Position numbers and translations under genes: made by a program. Below, one piece after another: positions 51,920-64,000 of a stretch of DNA of 64,000 bases (the stretch's first letter is position 1; the number at the start of each line of letters is the position of its first letter). Location: the NCBI RefSeq assembly GCF_036785885.1, contig NC_092312.1, positions 39,535,239-39,599,238 on the forward strand, written 5' to 3'. The DNA is from Coffea arabica (taxonomy: Eukaryota > Streptophyta > Magnoliopsida > Gentianales > Rubiaceae). The notes under the pieces were generated by a model. It worked only from the letters and a program-made list of their open reading frames with translations, searched no databases and was not told where the DNA came from.

Positions 51920-53693
51920 TTATTTATGAAAGTAACCGGCATATGGACAATTAGGGGCAGTGTGACCCGGCTGTAAACAGCTACTGCACCGACGTGGTGC
52001 ATCAGGATATCTTTTATCCATCTGATTTCTAATCCTAATAGTTTTCAATGGTTCTGGCATCTTTTGTTTCAACAGATCTCCTATAATATTCAGCTTTAAT
52101 TCCGCTATGGGCCAATATTTTGAATCCCTTAACGATTGAAAAGGATCGCGGAATGTAGCCTGATAAGCGAAAAATGTATGTTCAGGAGTGACAAGCGTCA
52201 TTGGACTAATGCCACACCTAAAACACGCAACCATGGCATGTGAATATAAGAAGCGCAATTCTCTCCATTTTTCACATGTACATGTGCGATTTTCAATGTC
52301 AACAGTCTGGACATTACCTCCTTGATGGCTTTGTCGATAAGCAGTCGTGATGCTGTAAATACCCCTTTTGTGATCGAACACTTGAACTGCATGTGCCCTC
52401 CTTTTTTTTTTTTTCATTTTTGACATACTTATCCCAAGATTTCTATGGGAGGGTGTATACCTGATCCCATGAAGCCTTGTGATTTTTGATAAACAGATCA
52501 ACTGTTTGGTTAAATGTGAATCGTATACATGAAGTAATTGGCAGCAATCGAGCGTCCCTCAGTAAATTATTGAAACATTCAACCATATTTGTCGATATGT
52601 GCCCCCACCGATATCCCTCAGCTTTGCACAGAGCCCATTGCTTGGGTTCGACTGATCCATTAGTTAGGCATGCATATGCCTCCATATTTAGGGAGAAAAT
52701 CACATTTATGAATTCCTCATACTTGCATGGCTGATTTGCCACACCAGCGGCGAATATCAGGCTTTTAAACCTACCCGGCATCGTAAAATATTATCAGAAT
52801 GGGATTGATACCAAAACAATGACCAATGAAACATGAAAACATGTTTAATATGTAAGGGTCCAAAGACAATTTACCTTTTATTCTTGAATTTTTGTGTGAA
52901 ATTGCTCCGAATATGAATCAAACAGAATTGGTGCACCCCTAATGGCTCTTGATACTCTTCGAGTGTACGCATTGTGTTAATGATACCGTGGTGACGATAA
53001 GAAATAATGCATATATTTTGCACATCACAATACACGTGAATGCGTAATAGCCTCACGAACCAAGACCAACTCCGATTATTCTCCTCATCAACTAAGGCAA
53101 ATGCCAAGGGAAACATTGAGTTGTTAGCATCAAAACCTATGGCGATAAGAAGTTTTCCCCGATAAGGTCCTTTCAAAAAAGATACCATCCACGCATATGA
53201 CCGGTTTCAGATGGCGGAAGGCTTGGATTGCAGGAGCAAGTGCCCAAAATATATAATCAAAAATTATTGTGGAAGGGGTACTCAATGGATGATGGTTCCA
53301 CACAACTATTGTACCCGGATTGGACCGTTGTAACTCCTGAATATATGTCGGTAGTTGTGATATAGATGTCGGCCAATCCCCATTTAATATATCAATGGCA
53401 CGGCGTCTAGCATACCAAGCTTCTTATATGACACATCGCAATGAAATACCTGTTTCACCGATGTCTGAATTTCCTTGATTTTGTACACTGGACCATTCAT
53501 AATATGGGGAATACTGTGCTTGGTAATTATGTCACTACTCAATCTACGGTGGTCGTTACTACAACAAACACGGACGCAGGTATGCGCATCGGCAAGTGTG
53601 ACAATCATCCATATATTGTGCGAGCTACGCAAGGTTGCATGAAACTACCAATTATACGAAGGCATGAAGTTAAAAGCCCGATAACGGACATAC
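51920..53693 (-). pseudogene. Mutator-like (MULE) transposase, truncated and mutated
   Basis: In order: SSHNIWMIVTLADAHTCVRV (end of the MuDR-type DNA-binding region), HIMNGPVYKIKEIQTSVKQV, DILNGDWPTSISQLPTYIQE, VICVDG, then FLKGPYRGKLLIAIGFDANN, FPLAFALVDEENNRSWSWFV, HQFCLIHIRSNF, KAEGYRWGHISTNMVECFNN, a SWIM-like CTCEKWRELRFLYSHAMVAC and a zinc knuckle CSSCLQPGHTAPNC. An intron is likely at 52874-52771. Defects: an extra T in the run at 53175-53180 shifts the frame between VDG and FLKG; the second catalytic Asp of the DDE triad is Tyr (SYRHHG, 52997-52999) where relatives have SDRH; the SWIM Cys of PCSH is Tyr; and the N-terminus is cut by the LTR at 53694. It cannot be active. Confidence 0.9.
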
Positions 53694-54204
53694 TGTGAGG
53701 ACCCAAAATTTTCTTTTACTGGCTTATCTAGTTATTTATTTATTCATTTACTCCAATTAATTTATTTCATTCATTTTAATTGCATTTGCATGGTTCATTG
53801 TCTCATTTTATATTTTTAACATATTTGCCCTTAATCTTAATTTTTCTGTAGCCCAATTAGTAAAAATTTGAGAAAACACATTTTTCGAGGCAATATTTGG
53901 TTTGAGAGTGCAGCGGTCTTGGAGAGTTAAGAATGATCAATTGTAGACTAAAAAAAGTTAATTGAGGGATTAGAGATGAGTGATTTGAGTTAAACTCAAT
54001 TAGGAGCATTAATGAACCACTATTCACAGGTTGACTTTTGCACCATAAAAAGTGGCTTTATGTCACTTCTTTCTTTCCCCATTTCACATCACAAAAAACA
54101 CACAAAACTCACAAAACTCACTCTTTCTTCCTCTCCCTCTTGGCCGAAACCCTCCCCTCTCCTTTAGCCGAGAAAATTTCACCTTCTTCCTCTAAATCTT
54201 ACTC
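53694..54204 (+). mobile_element. 5' part of an LTR, truncated by the duplication breakpoint
   Basis: tgtgaggacccaaaattttc is a typical plant Ty3/gypsy LTR start. It breaks into the N-terminal part of the MULE transposase at 53693/53694. After 511 bp, with a CT-rich leader-like region (54115-54200), it stops where the duplicated block begins at 54205. The other end, its target duplication and its internal region are missing. Confidence 0.7.
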
Positions 54205-54361
54205 CCTTATTACTTTTCATGTATCAAAAGTAATATCCAAAACTTCAAGTTCATTCGCTCTGAAACGAACTACAAGCTGTAGTAACTACATCCATTCTCT
54301 GCAAATTAATCAAGTTGATCTTGTAATTTATTGCTTGAACTGAGTTTTGACACCAACAGAC

Positions 54362-57300
54362 CTTATGAATTCCTGCAAGTACAACGAAAGGGACTGCATG
54401 CCTTTGAGCTGCTAATGCCACCATATTCAATCCAACAGGTGCTATAACCCCACCATTAGCCATCACAGCATGAGCTCCAACAATAACCTTAAAAAAGGAA
54501 AAAAAAATAATCAAGTGAAAAGCATGATGGAATTTAAAAAAGAAAATAATCAATAAGCCACAATCACTGCATACCATATTCACACGGGAAATCATTGCAA
54601 AGACAGCAGAATCGGTAATTACTGTGGTTTGAAGCCCCCTTGTAACCAGCTCTTTTGCGAGGGTATGTCCCTGATATCTGATTTTAGCGGAAGATGAATC
54701 AATTAAAAGAGTGGGAAATACTGGGAACCGAAACATACTAGAAGCTGTATTTTGGTATCTGACAAAGTAATTAGCCTCTTGTCTCACCTTGGAGCACCCT
54801 CTGCAACAAATACACGAAATGATCTCTTTTTCTCTTTTGCAGCGCACAGAAATTCCACTACCGTCCTTGAACTGCCCAAAGTCAATATTACCTCACTGAA
54901 ACAAAAGATACATAAGAACCAACAGATAATCAGATTAAAATCAACTAGTATCATATCAAATACACTAACATACTACTTAAAAGGTTCAAAGGGGTAGCAC
55001 CACATAAACTTCGACATATTGAAAGACAAACAAAATGTAAATACTGGACCTCAATTGAATCAATTCTTGACTAGCTTTTATTGAGCTAGACTTAAGCTCA
55101 AGCTACTACAAACATTTTCCAATTAGATCTCAGGCTGCAAAAACGTGAACCAACACACTCCTTTGCCTATATTCATATTTGGTTCTATTTCATTCTAGTT
55201 TCAATCACATATCCATACACTCTAGCAAATGGTCTGAACCATACTTTTATGCAATGGTAAGAGATGATTATCTCTATGGAGGTTTGAATTTTCGGTATTT
55301 ATAGGGATTGAAATGGACATGCAAGGTAAGCTTGAAGAAAAAACAGAGACAAGAGTGAAGAAGATACTGAGAAGCAATGAAGGCAAGCTGGCCAATGTTA
55401 CCTAACAGTTACCCATAGAAAGGTAAGCAGCCGAAATCACTGCTTGCTCAAAATGTAGTGTGCTAGGCATAGGATACTAACCAAGCCGTCATACAGTTGA
55501 ACCACATGTTGCAATAAACATATGGGATCTTAGATCACCCAATTCAGTAATACAGAAATAGCTAATATACCATATTTGGCAAGAGTGCAAGATCATACTG
55601 ATAGGCCATTTGCTGAGCCATTAGCTTTCCCTTTAACTGAGAGCAAGATCCATACCATGTCTATGAGCACACAAGCTATCACTGAGATTTCTATAAAGTC
55701 ATAGCTGAAGAAGGCTCTACTGCTGATGTGCAGAATGCGAAGAAAAAAACTATTACTGTTTGGACAATTCCAGAAAGCAACAGCCTGGAGCTCCTTGCTT
55801 TTTTTTAATTGATTCCATGTGCTTTCCTTTATTTTAATCAACTAGAGGTAGCATACGTATTATCTGAAATTAAGAGTTTCTAGAAGTCTAAGCGTTGGAC
55901 ATAAGAACTCAAATTTGGTGGTCGCCCCCTACGGGTGGCAAATCTAATTGGGGATGTACATCTTTTCACTGAGTGCTTTCTTAGTTGTTAAATTTTCTTA
56001 GCTTCAATGCTCCCTTGGTGCTTAAAACGTCTCTGCACAGAAGGCTAGCTCTTTCTCTATATATGTCAGTTGTAATAGCTTACGAAGGTTGAAATGGAAA
56101 GAAATTGTCTTTTATTGAGCATTTTGACAACAACTTTGCTTTCTTACAGAGATGAAGGCAACCTACGCTCATATGCTTAATACAAAAGGAAGTCTAGGTG
56201 GAACTCCTAGAGCTTCTTACTTCTCCTTCTCTCACTCTCTTGCTTCCTCCTGAACTCCAACTTCTACACTCTTATTCTCGGATTTTGAGAGCTTAAAATG
56301 CTGAAACTATCTTCTAACCTTAAAGATTCTTTGTGCTGCATCAATTTATATAACCTGGCTAATGTAAATTTCTCCTTGAGCTGGTAGTTCGAAAATACTA
56401 ATCATTATAATAAGCTCAGCTAAAAAGACACCACCATTACCCGCTTGAGTTTTATAATTAGGATGTTGCCACACTTTCCTTAAACAAGCAGGTAAGCCAA
56501 GATTAGTTAGTCCAAAGTCTGTACGAGTTCACTGGGATCGCCAATACCTTTGTTGACCTTTTATTGTAGGCATTTTCAATGATAATAAATTCAACTCTGA
56601 CAACATGGGAAAATTCCTAATATTGATTATTCTCTTCTTTCGGGACAATACCTTAATGTTTCCCATATCTTTCCAATCATATGGAGGCTAATTGTTCATG
56701 CATATTAATCAATTTTAACAGACCTAGCAAGGCTGAAAAGAACTCCAAAGGAACATAAGCTTACATATATTGCATCTAAATAATCAATTCTAAAGGTTTT
56801 CTAACCAAATCCAGCTTGACAGAGGATGTGAAAACCCCCTGGCAATCAAGTCCAATCATTTGAATTCAGCTTCAGAAAAGCTTATTCACTTAAAACTCAA
56901 CTAAGATCAATTGCTCCCATAATTCCAAGCAAGCACTACCAAACAAAACTTTTGGGAAAAGAAATAAATGAACACAATGAAAAACAATCAAGAAACACAA
57001 GATAATGAAAAAACAAAGCCCTCAGTTCAATGACTATAAACATTACATGGTAAGACATTCATCAACTCTCTTGAGAAAAAGCACACTACAACCTACTTTT
57101 TCATAAAGCTGAGTTGTTATTATCCTCCTTCACAGCAAAATGTCATTAAGTTATGACAAACTTACAGTGACATACTTTACCCAATTTTACAAAAATTAAG
57201 ATAGAACTCAAAGCTAGATTTGTCAATAGTAACTTAATGAAGTTAGCAGTCTTGAGGAAAATTGCAAAGATCAATCTAGTACTCCCAAAGAAAATGGATT

Positions 57301-59144
57301 TAATCAAAGATGTAAGTGACAATTTCCTATTGTCTTCAGAAAAGCAAAGGCAACTTCAGTTCAATGAAGTTCTATCAAACCAATAAAAGGAAAACAAATT
57401 ATCTAGAGAATATATAATCCAATTCCCACAATGCATTTTTAGCTAGTGTGGGTAGCCAACATGAAGGCAATATTTCAGCCATATCCCACAGAATCTTGTA
57501 ACTGGACTTCTGCAATAGCATGTATTGAACTTAGTTCCACAGCCAGCCAACCAAACAAACATGCTAGTATGACAAAGGTAACTTTAATTGATCATACTCA
57601 TTCATTTGAGAATATGATAAATAACATGAGCACATATTTCCTGTTCCCACTATGATTGATGACGTAAAACAAACTTAAGTGGTATTTAGAAGTATAAAAG
57701 AACTTTCACAAAAGCATTAAAGAAAGATACTTTTGATGTATATGCTCCACAGCTTGCTCAGCAATCTGTTCATGGCAAGTGACTATGTCTTGAATCAGTT
57801 CATTAACTGCCTCAATGACATTATGCTTTAGCCTTTTTGTGCTTGAATTCTTATCAGCAGCTGAGAACAAATATTAGCAGCACACGTCAAATGCCGAGAC
57901 ACTTAAAAGCAACACCAACATATTAAATTATGGTTTGTAAGTACACAAGGTGACCAGCATAGGTAAACTACTGAATAATCACTAGCCATGATGGCTACCG
58001 CAGAGAAACCAAGGTGCTTGGATCTATAATCACCAAGAATTCACATTCAACCGCCTAGAAACCAATAATGGGATTATTTATATAAATGGAGAAAATGGTA
58101 TACTTACATTTGCTTTTTCCCTCAGAATCGCCTCCTGAAGAAGATGTATGAGGAACAGCTGCTGTATGTGGTACATCCTCAAGAAGCGTTTGCAAGGAGG
58201 GAGGCCTCAAAGTGCTTCTGGCAGCAGCAGCAACAGCTGCTGCTGATAAAGCGGGATGTTCATCATGCCCAACATCATCTTCATCGTCACTTCCAGCAGA
58301 CAGACTCAGCCCGCCAATTGCAGCTGCAGTGAGAGAGAGATCCTCCTCTCTAATGATATGTAAAACACGCCTTACAACATTACCAACAGCAAGCTCTGCA
58401 ACCAGTTATATCCAATATCGTGAAAAAGCAAGCAACAAATTACTGTAAGCAAATTATGGTATAAGTGCCCCAATTATGTATAAAATTATGTATCACTTTT
58501 CTCCACCCTATTCAATTATTTTCGAGATGAAAACGTACAATCACAGCACAACGGATTTTTATACATATACATTTCATTTCAGTTAATTCTTTTCTGTTTT
58601 GCACCATCTTTTTTTCCTTTTCCGTTTAAGCTCAGCCAGAAATAATTACTCTTTATCCTTGCATCATTGATAAATAAAATACCCTAAACAGTTTTATCAG
58701 TGATAAATAAAATACCTAACCAGTTTTTAAACTAACATAGAATTGAAAAGCCGCAAACTACAATTATTATATTAAAAATTACAAAAAAAAGAAAGAAAAA
58801 CAGAAAACAAATAATGTTTCATTTTACATACCAACAGGATTAGCAGCTATTAGCTGCTCTCCAACAGCTTTAACAGCGTCAATTAGTGCTCCGGCCTGGT
58901 TTGTATTGGGAAGCCTCTGCTGCGAAATGAATGACCTCAGCACTTCCGCGGTTACCTTCGCCGTGGCCTTTGAGCCTTCAATTTTACTAGTTTAATCACA
59001 AACAAAATGGAACCCAGAAAATGAACAAACAAATAAATAAACAGAATTCATATTCTGGAAAAATTCGAGGGAATAATCTCATATGGATTACCGTTTTTTG
59101 AGCTTGATTAGAAAGTCGTTCACGAGAGCATGCACATCAGGCAT
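54362..59144 (-). pseudogene. eIF2B beta-subunit, 3'-truncated copy with exons 1-7
   Basis: Exons at 59144-59092, 58986-58832, 58395-58108, 57860-57731, 54895-54788, 54677-54575 and 54487-54362 repeat those of the full gene, with intact start, splice sites and frames. Intron 7 is cut at 54205, and exons 8-9 (the last 94 residues, from LCPLYPHN on) are absent. The next sequence on this strand is LTR and then MULE. The promoter region is copied, so the locus may be transcribed. If the exon 7 donor is not used, the frame continues past HK into VCWCQNSVQ and stops at 54251. A protein without the end of the IF-2B domain is unlikely to join the eIF2B core normally. Confidence 0.92.
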
Positions 59145-59418
59145 GATTTTCAGCAGACAAAATTCACCTGAATTAAGCGAAAACTATATGAATACATAAT
59201 TGAAAAGAAAGATGTGTACAAAATTGAAAAATTGAAGTAACTTTTGTACAGAGATTGCATAGATTGAATATTACAGATGAAGGGAGGCAATCGAAGAATC
59301 TCAAAAGTGATAACTTCTTTGTTGTATTTGGGTTCTGGTGGGGGATTAGCGAGGGCTTAGGAGGGAATTTGATTCGTGGCTTTTGAGCTGGGAAGGTTTT
59401 TTAATTTGTGGTGATTGT

Positions 59419-59541
59419 GTTTGGATATCAAAATATTTTGTTGCATCGTAAATATATCTTTCAATCCATTTTTTTTATTTTACATACATCATATCACAAA
59501 AAGTATTACTATAATTATTTCAAATAATACTCTATCCAAAC
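59419..59541. mobile_element. MITE of the GTTTGGATA family, copied with the block
   Basis: Identical in position and sequence to 20597-20719, at offset 38822. It arrived by the segmental duplication, not by a separate insertion. Confidence 0.75.
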
Positions 59542-60828
59542 AAGGGCTTTCAAGAGTTGTAAGCCTGTGATTTTTTTTTTTTTTTTTTTAGTTTTATCTA
59601 CCTTCTAATAGGTAGAGGGAAATTTTTATGAAAAGTTTTATGAGGGACTTAGTGGCAAAAGAAATTAGGATGGGAATTACTAAAATTTATTTAGTTATTA
59701 AGTGTATCTTTTAGAGGTTATTTTAAGACTTTTAATATGACCCATATTATCATGGGTAAAAAACAAAACAACTACTTGTAATTAAACGAGCATGCAGAAA
59801 AATCTTGCGTAATTTCAAAATTTATAATCCGATCCCTAGTGGTTTGAACTAAATTGAAAAGTATTACGAAAATCGTCAAAACTAACGTATTTGATGTAAC
59901 AATCCCACCTTCTCTTAGGGCGTATCACCTCAAAGGTTAGCGAACTGCCTGTCCAGCTCTCGCTAGAATTACTAAATCAAAATTCACATAAAGTACTAAA
60001 ACGCGCAATTTAACTTCCATTCATCAACCAAAACTATATACAATGGAGTCGCTAAAGATTCAACTTAAAATATAAGCCAAAGTATCTAAACTTATACAAA
60101 CATATGTGAAGTATACAAATACAGAGGAGGTTAAACAAAATAAAACTAAAACTAACTCAACTCTTTTTCCAAAATCACGTTTTCAAAATTTTGTCCCTTG
60201 TAAGGAAAACAAAGGGTAACAGGGTAAGCTTTCTCACAATGAGGTGCCAAAAGGTCACACAGTCACAAATCACATAATTAAATTTTTAATCGATCAAATA
60301 TAAGTATCAAATAATGAAATAAGTAAACACCACAACTCATACAAAGCATTCAAGTAAAAGGATACAGATGGTTCTTAAGAGTCAATTTCCCCGTTTCATT
60401 AACTTGTTCCAAACCCGTTGACACTCCGTCAACGTTTAAAGAGAGAAAACAATGTTTGTAGATTTCCATTTTACACCAGTTTTTCGTCCACCAAACAAAC
60501 CCCTCACTGGAGCCGAACACCAAACAGAAACAATGGCGGGAATACTTGAGTATATCCAAGCAAGAACAAATATGGTCGATGAGATAACTCTCCAATCGAC
60601 TTAATCAAGATAGAGCTACTGAGACGGGAATGAGAGGCACCTCCTACTCGAATTGAGTGTGATACATGCTATTGCTCAACACTAGGATCGATGAGATAAC
60701 TCTTCAATCGATTTAATTAAGATAAAGTATTGAGACGGGAATGAGAGACACCTCCCACTCGAATTGAGTGTGGTACATGCTGCCGCTCAACACTTACAAG
60801 TCAAGCACAAGTATAAATACAAGTACAT

Positions 60829-63800
60829 TGTCGCGCCCCATTTTTTGAAATATAAATAAATAAATGGTTTAAAAAATGTATTTTTTGATTCAATTTGTGA
60901 TTGGAAAATGAATTGTGATTTAAAAGAAAAATGGGTCTAAATAGGGGTTTGAGAATGCGACGATTTGACCCAAAATTATAGTTTAAAAAGGGTTTTTTGA
61001 AATAAAAAAATCGGAGTCGCCACTTGGTAATGAGTTAAGGTGTACCAAGTCACCTAAAAATGAATTTTTTAGAATAATAGGAAAAAGTAGTAAGAAACCC
61101 CTTTTGAACGACTCCTAGTCCACGTAAACCAACGAAAAAGGTTCGGGAGTCACATTTGACGAAGGGGAAGGCAAGGATAAAAATCCAAGGCACCCCTTCG
61201 ACCTAACCAAGGCTAGTTGCGTGATTTAATCAAAAATTTTCTTGTTTTAACCAAAGAATTTATTACATTTGGATGTACTACATGAATGCAAATCCTAGAC
61301 CTAGGGGACATGGGGAAAATTTCTCTTCAAAGGTTGAGTGGTGCCAATCACATTAATTGTGAAACCCAATAATGACCCTTTGGAGAGGTCACACATAATC
61401 CTAAATGACGTAAAAAATGAGTGAAACGAATGCATGTCATGTGAAAATGTGAGTTTGTGTGAAATGAAAAAGTGATAAAAACAAGAGTGTGTAAGTGGAA
61501 GTGTGCAAATGGATGTACAAGATAAGGTGGGTAAAGAATGATGATGTGAAAATAATGTAAAGTGCATGTGTGCGAGTGATATGGTATAAAATGTAAGTAG
61601 TTGAGTGAAAACGTGCAAAGGTAGTGTGAAGTGAGAATGTGGAAAAAGGGTTAGAATATAAAGTAGAAGTGTATGTGATAGCGAATGAGTAAAATGCATG
61701 AATCCTATAGGAATGCATCAAGACGGGAACGGGGAATCCTAACTTTGTGACTTTAATTTTCCCTTTGATTAGAAAGGATAACTAGCGTGCTAAGGCTATT
61801 TTGTAGCCATACTCGCTCGTTTCCCTTATCGAAAGGGGACACTCAAGCAAATGTACCCTATAACTAGCATGAGATGCAAAAATCCTAAAATGAGGGGAAA
61901 AGGGGTTCGAGGAGCATGTCAAATGATAAAAACTAAGAAAAATGCATGAAATGAAGTGAAGCATGCAAGCATGGACTCACGAGAGAAATCCCTAAGGGTC
62001 TAGCGTTGGACTAGCCCATTCTATGAATTCCTGCTAGCGTTGGACTAGTGGAAACGTACATTCATCCATCACATTCATTCATGGTTATAGAAAGCAAATA
62101 GACATGCCAAACACTCATAAACACATAACACATAACACTTAGCATGCTTGACTAGATGCAAGAGGCTAATAAAGCAAGTTAACACGTAGCACTTAAGCAT
62201 GCAAGTCACACAAAGCAATTAAGGCCCTAACTATTACATTTTTAGGGGGGAAGGCCTACTAGAATCTAAAAGGGGAAAAGGAATAAAATAATTAAATCCC
62301 AAACTATTACAAGCCAAGAGGTGTACACATACCCCATTAAAAAAATAACTTACTAAAAGCAAGAGTAAATAAAGTAAAGGAACTAAAGAGAGGCAAGGAA
62401 AGCAAATTAAACATGCAAATTTCACTTAGCACATTAGATCACATAGGAGAGACACAAAAAGGGATAAAAGAAATTATACCGCCCCCTTTTGAATGGAGTC
62501 CAAATGAAAGAAAATTGGCTTCAAAACAATAAAAAGGTCACGGTATCTCAAATAGTAAAGTATAACAAAGTCACCAAATCTCTCCTAATTGCAATTTAAA
62601 TGAAATCAAATACTACATAGTTTCCAATAAAGGGATCCGCCAAGGACTCAATTGCAAGTATAAATCAACCATTCAAAGCCAATTGAAAAATTTTAGAAAA
62701 CTTTGAAAGTCCGAAAGCAAGAAAAAGGCCAAAAGCCAATTTATTTCAGAAAATTCAAGAAAATAGGCGAACACAAGCTCATTTAGACACAAGGTTCACA
62801 AATCCATGCATTAAATATCACCTTAGCAAAACATGGTAACCAATGAAGACACACAAGCCAAATGAATTGAAACGTTAATGCTGCCAAAGACTCAATTGCA
62901 AGGAATCAGCCCATAATTGGGCCTTAGTGCAACAAAGGGGAATTAGAGGGGTTAAAGTGCAATTTTTATAACATTTTGCATGCATGCAAACGAATGCCAA
63001 AGGCTTCTTTACTTCTGCAATTTTCTGCTGCCACTTCCGTAGCTTATAGCAACCCAGAGAATACACAAAGTTCATTGATAGCCAACTCAACTCACATGAA
63101 TTCCAAATCGTCAACTTTAAGCAATAACTATTTATCATTAGTGATCCCAACAGAGAGTCTTCAAAAAAAAAAAAAAAAACCAGGACAAAACAGCCGAGGT
63201 TCTCAACCTTTGTTCAAACCTTCAAACCAGAACATTCAATGAAAACATGCTAACAAACTGAATCACAAAGCAACCAAAGTATTAGACATTTGTACAAGGG
63301 TTTTCAAGACAATCATCACACAATCCATGAAGATGCCTGCTACAAATTTCTACAATTCATTCATGCAAAGTTACGATGGAAATCTCTGCAGTAACTCTCG
63401 GCCACTGCTAAAGAAAAAAAATCTGCAACAAACTAGCTGCTAACCTTCACTTTTCAAGCATGGATTTTACCCTCAAAACACCATCTTAAACGGAAACAAA
63501 TTCAACCAAACAATCAAAACTTTGATATAAACCACAAACCCGCAGGATTTTATCATCTAAACTTACAAACATATTAGAATACAAAACCTGCAATTTTCCT
63601 GGTGCCCGACCCGTGACATGAAGAATGAATGAAACATTCGCATGATTGAAAAAACAACTCCAAATTAAGCTCACTTGCAGATTTTTACTTGGAAAATTCA
63701 CAATATAAAAACCATAGTTCTAGTTCCTTTCCCCCATCGACAAATTCACAAGCAAAACATCCAGGGTGGAGGGCAAACAGATGCAAGCATCACAGCAAAG

Positions 63801-64000
63801 TTTCAACCTTTCTAACATGATTTTTATAATCTATGGACAGCAAAACAAATGAAAGGCGTTACCTTTATCCCTTTCAAGGGGAAAATCAGGGTCTGGGATG
63901 ATGAATAGGGTGTCCTTGCTCAGCCCAAAAGTTTTATCTTTCCCGCTACCGAACGCTCTTCCTCTGGTTTCTTCAACAGCACACCCACTCCTTGTTTTCC
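60829..64000. mobile_element. Long LTR, second copy; first 2167 bp duplicated, remainder divergent
   Basis: It starts TGTCGCGCCCC exactly as at 21911 and is the same up to 62995. From 62996 it differs from the other copy but keeps the same character: A/C-rich text with many caaa and gcaa words, a ttacct site near 63859, then a CT-rich stretch towards the window end that resembles 25200-25400. I read it as a different member of the same LTR family. It runs off the window. Short ORFs in it have no recognisable product. Confidence 0.6.
63164..63179. repeat. Poly-A tract
   Basis: An unbroken run of about 16 A in the divergent LTR part. Confidence 0.8.

Larger units (their letters stand above)
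54205..62995. repeat. Direct segmental duplication, copy C (equals 15383-24077)
   Basis: This 8791-bp block has the same orientation as copy B and differs from it, in all comparisons made, only by 96 extra bases at about 60167-60262. The left junction is in truncated LTR sequence, with ccttattac as the first shared word. The right junction is inside the long LTR, after gcaaacgaat. It carries the eIF2B-beta 5' region, exons 1-7, the upstream MITE and two LTR pieces. Confidence 0.95.

Noticed and set aside
1..64000. CRISPR-like, operon-like or phage-like arrangements
   Set aside because: All repeats found are transposon ends, tandem duplications or microsatellites in a spliced plant genome; none has regular spacer structure.

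Overview
The window is nuclear DNA from a flowering plant, most likely a eudicot. It is AT-rich, with large spliced genes, long introns and layers of nested LTR retrotransposons and MITEs. Three plant gene families are recognisable by reading: the beta subunit of translation initiation factor eIF2B, the clock co-activator LNK2, and the F-box protein SKIP5. I saw no bacterial-type operons, CRISPR arrays, rRNA or tRNA genes. The species cannot be fixed from this window.

Layout. 1-4144 is an inverted copy of 12474-16617 and carries eIF2B-beta exons 5-7 on the plus strand. 4145-9460 is the spacer: a SKIP5 terminal exon (5274-5634) and a hAT-type MITE with a perfect 8-bp target duplication (8552-9004). 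9461-20322 (minus) is the only complete eIF2B-beta gene: nine exons, 415 residues. 20323-26519 holds its 5' region, a MITE, a truncated LTR, a 4.2-kb LTR and a broken Ty3/gypsy gag. 30545-41617 (plus) is LNK2, lacking only its short first coding exon. 42412-45881 is a solo LTR with a 5-bp target duplication, inserted in an older MITE. 46982-48083 is an unrecognised coding fragment split by a Mutator-type MITE with a 9-bp target duplication. 49183-53693 (minus) is a decayed Mutator-like transposase next to a plant-mobile-domain gene. 53694-54204 is the start of another LTR. 54205-62995 is a direct, near-identical second copy of 15383-24077, with eIF2B-beta exons 1-7 and the upstream LTR. 62996-64000 is divergent sequence, probably of the same LTR family.

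The main structural feature is that part of one housekeeping gene is present three times: a full gene, a 3'-truncated direct copy about 39 kb away, and an inverted internal piece. Spot checks found no base differences between the copies apart from one 96-bp indel, and even a 19-T run is the same length in two copies. The copying is therefore either very recent or an assembly artefact. The inverted pair could make double-stranded RNA against eIF2B-beta. No wholly new biological system could be demonstrated.
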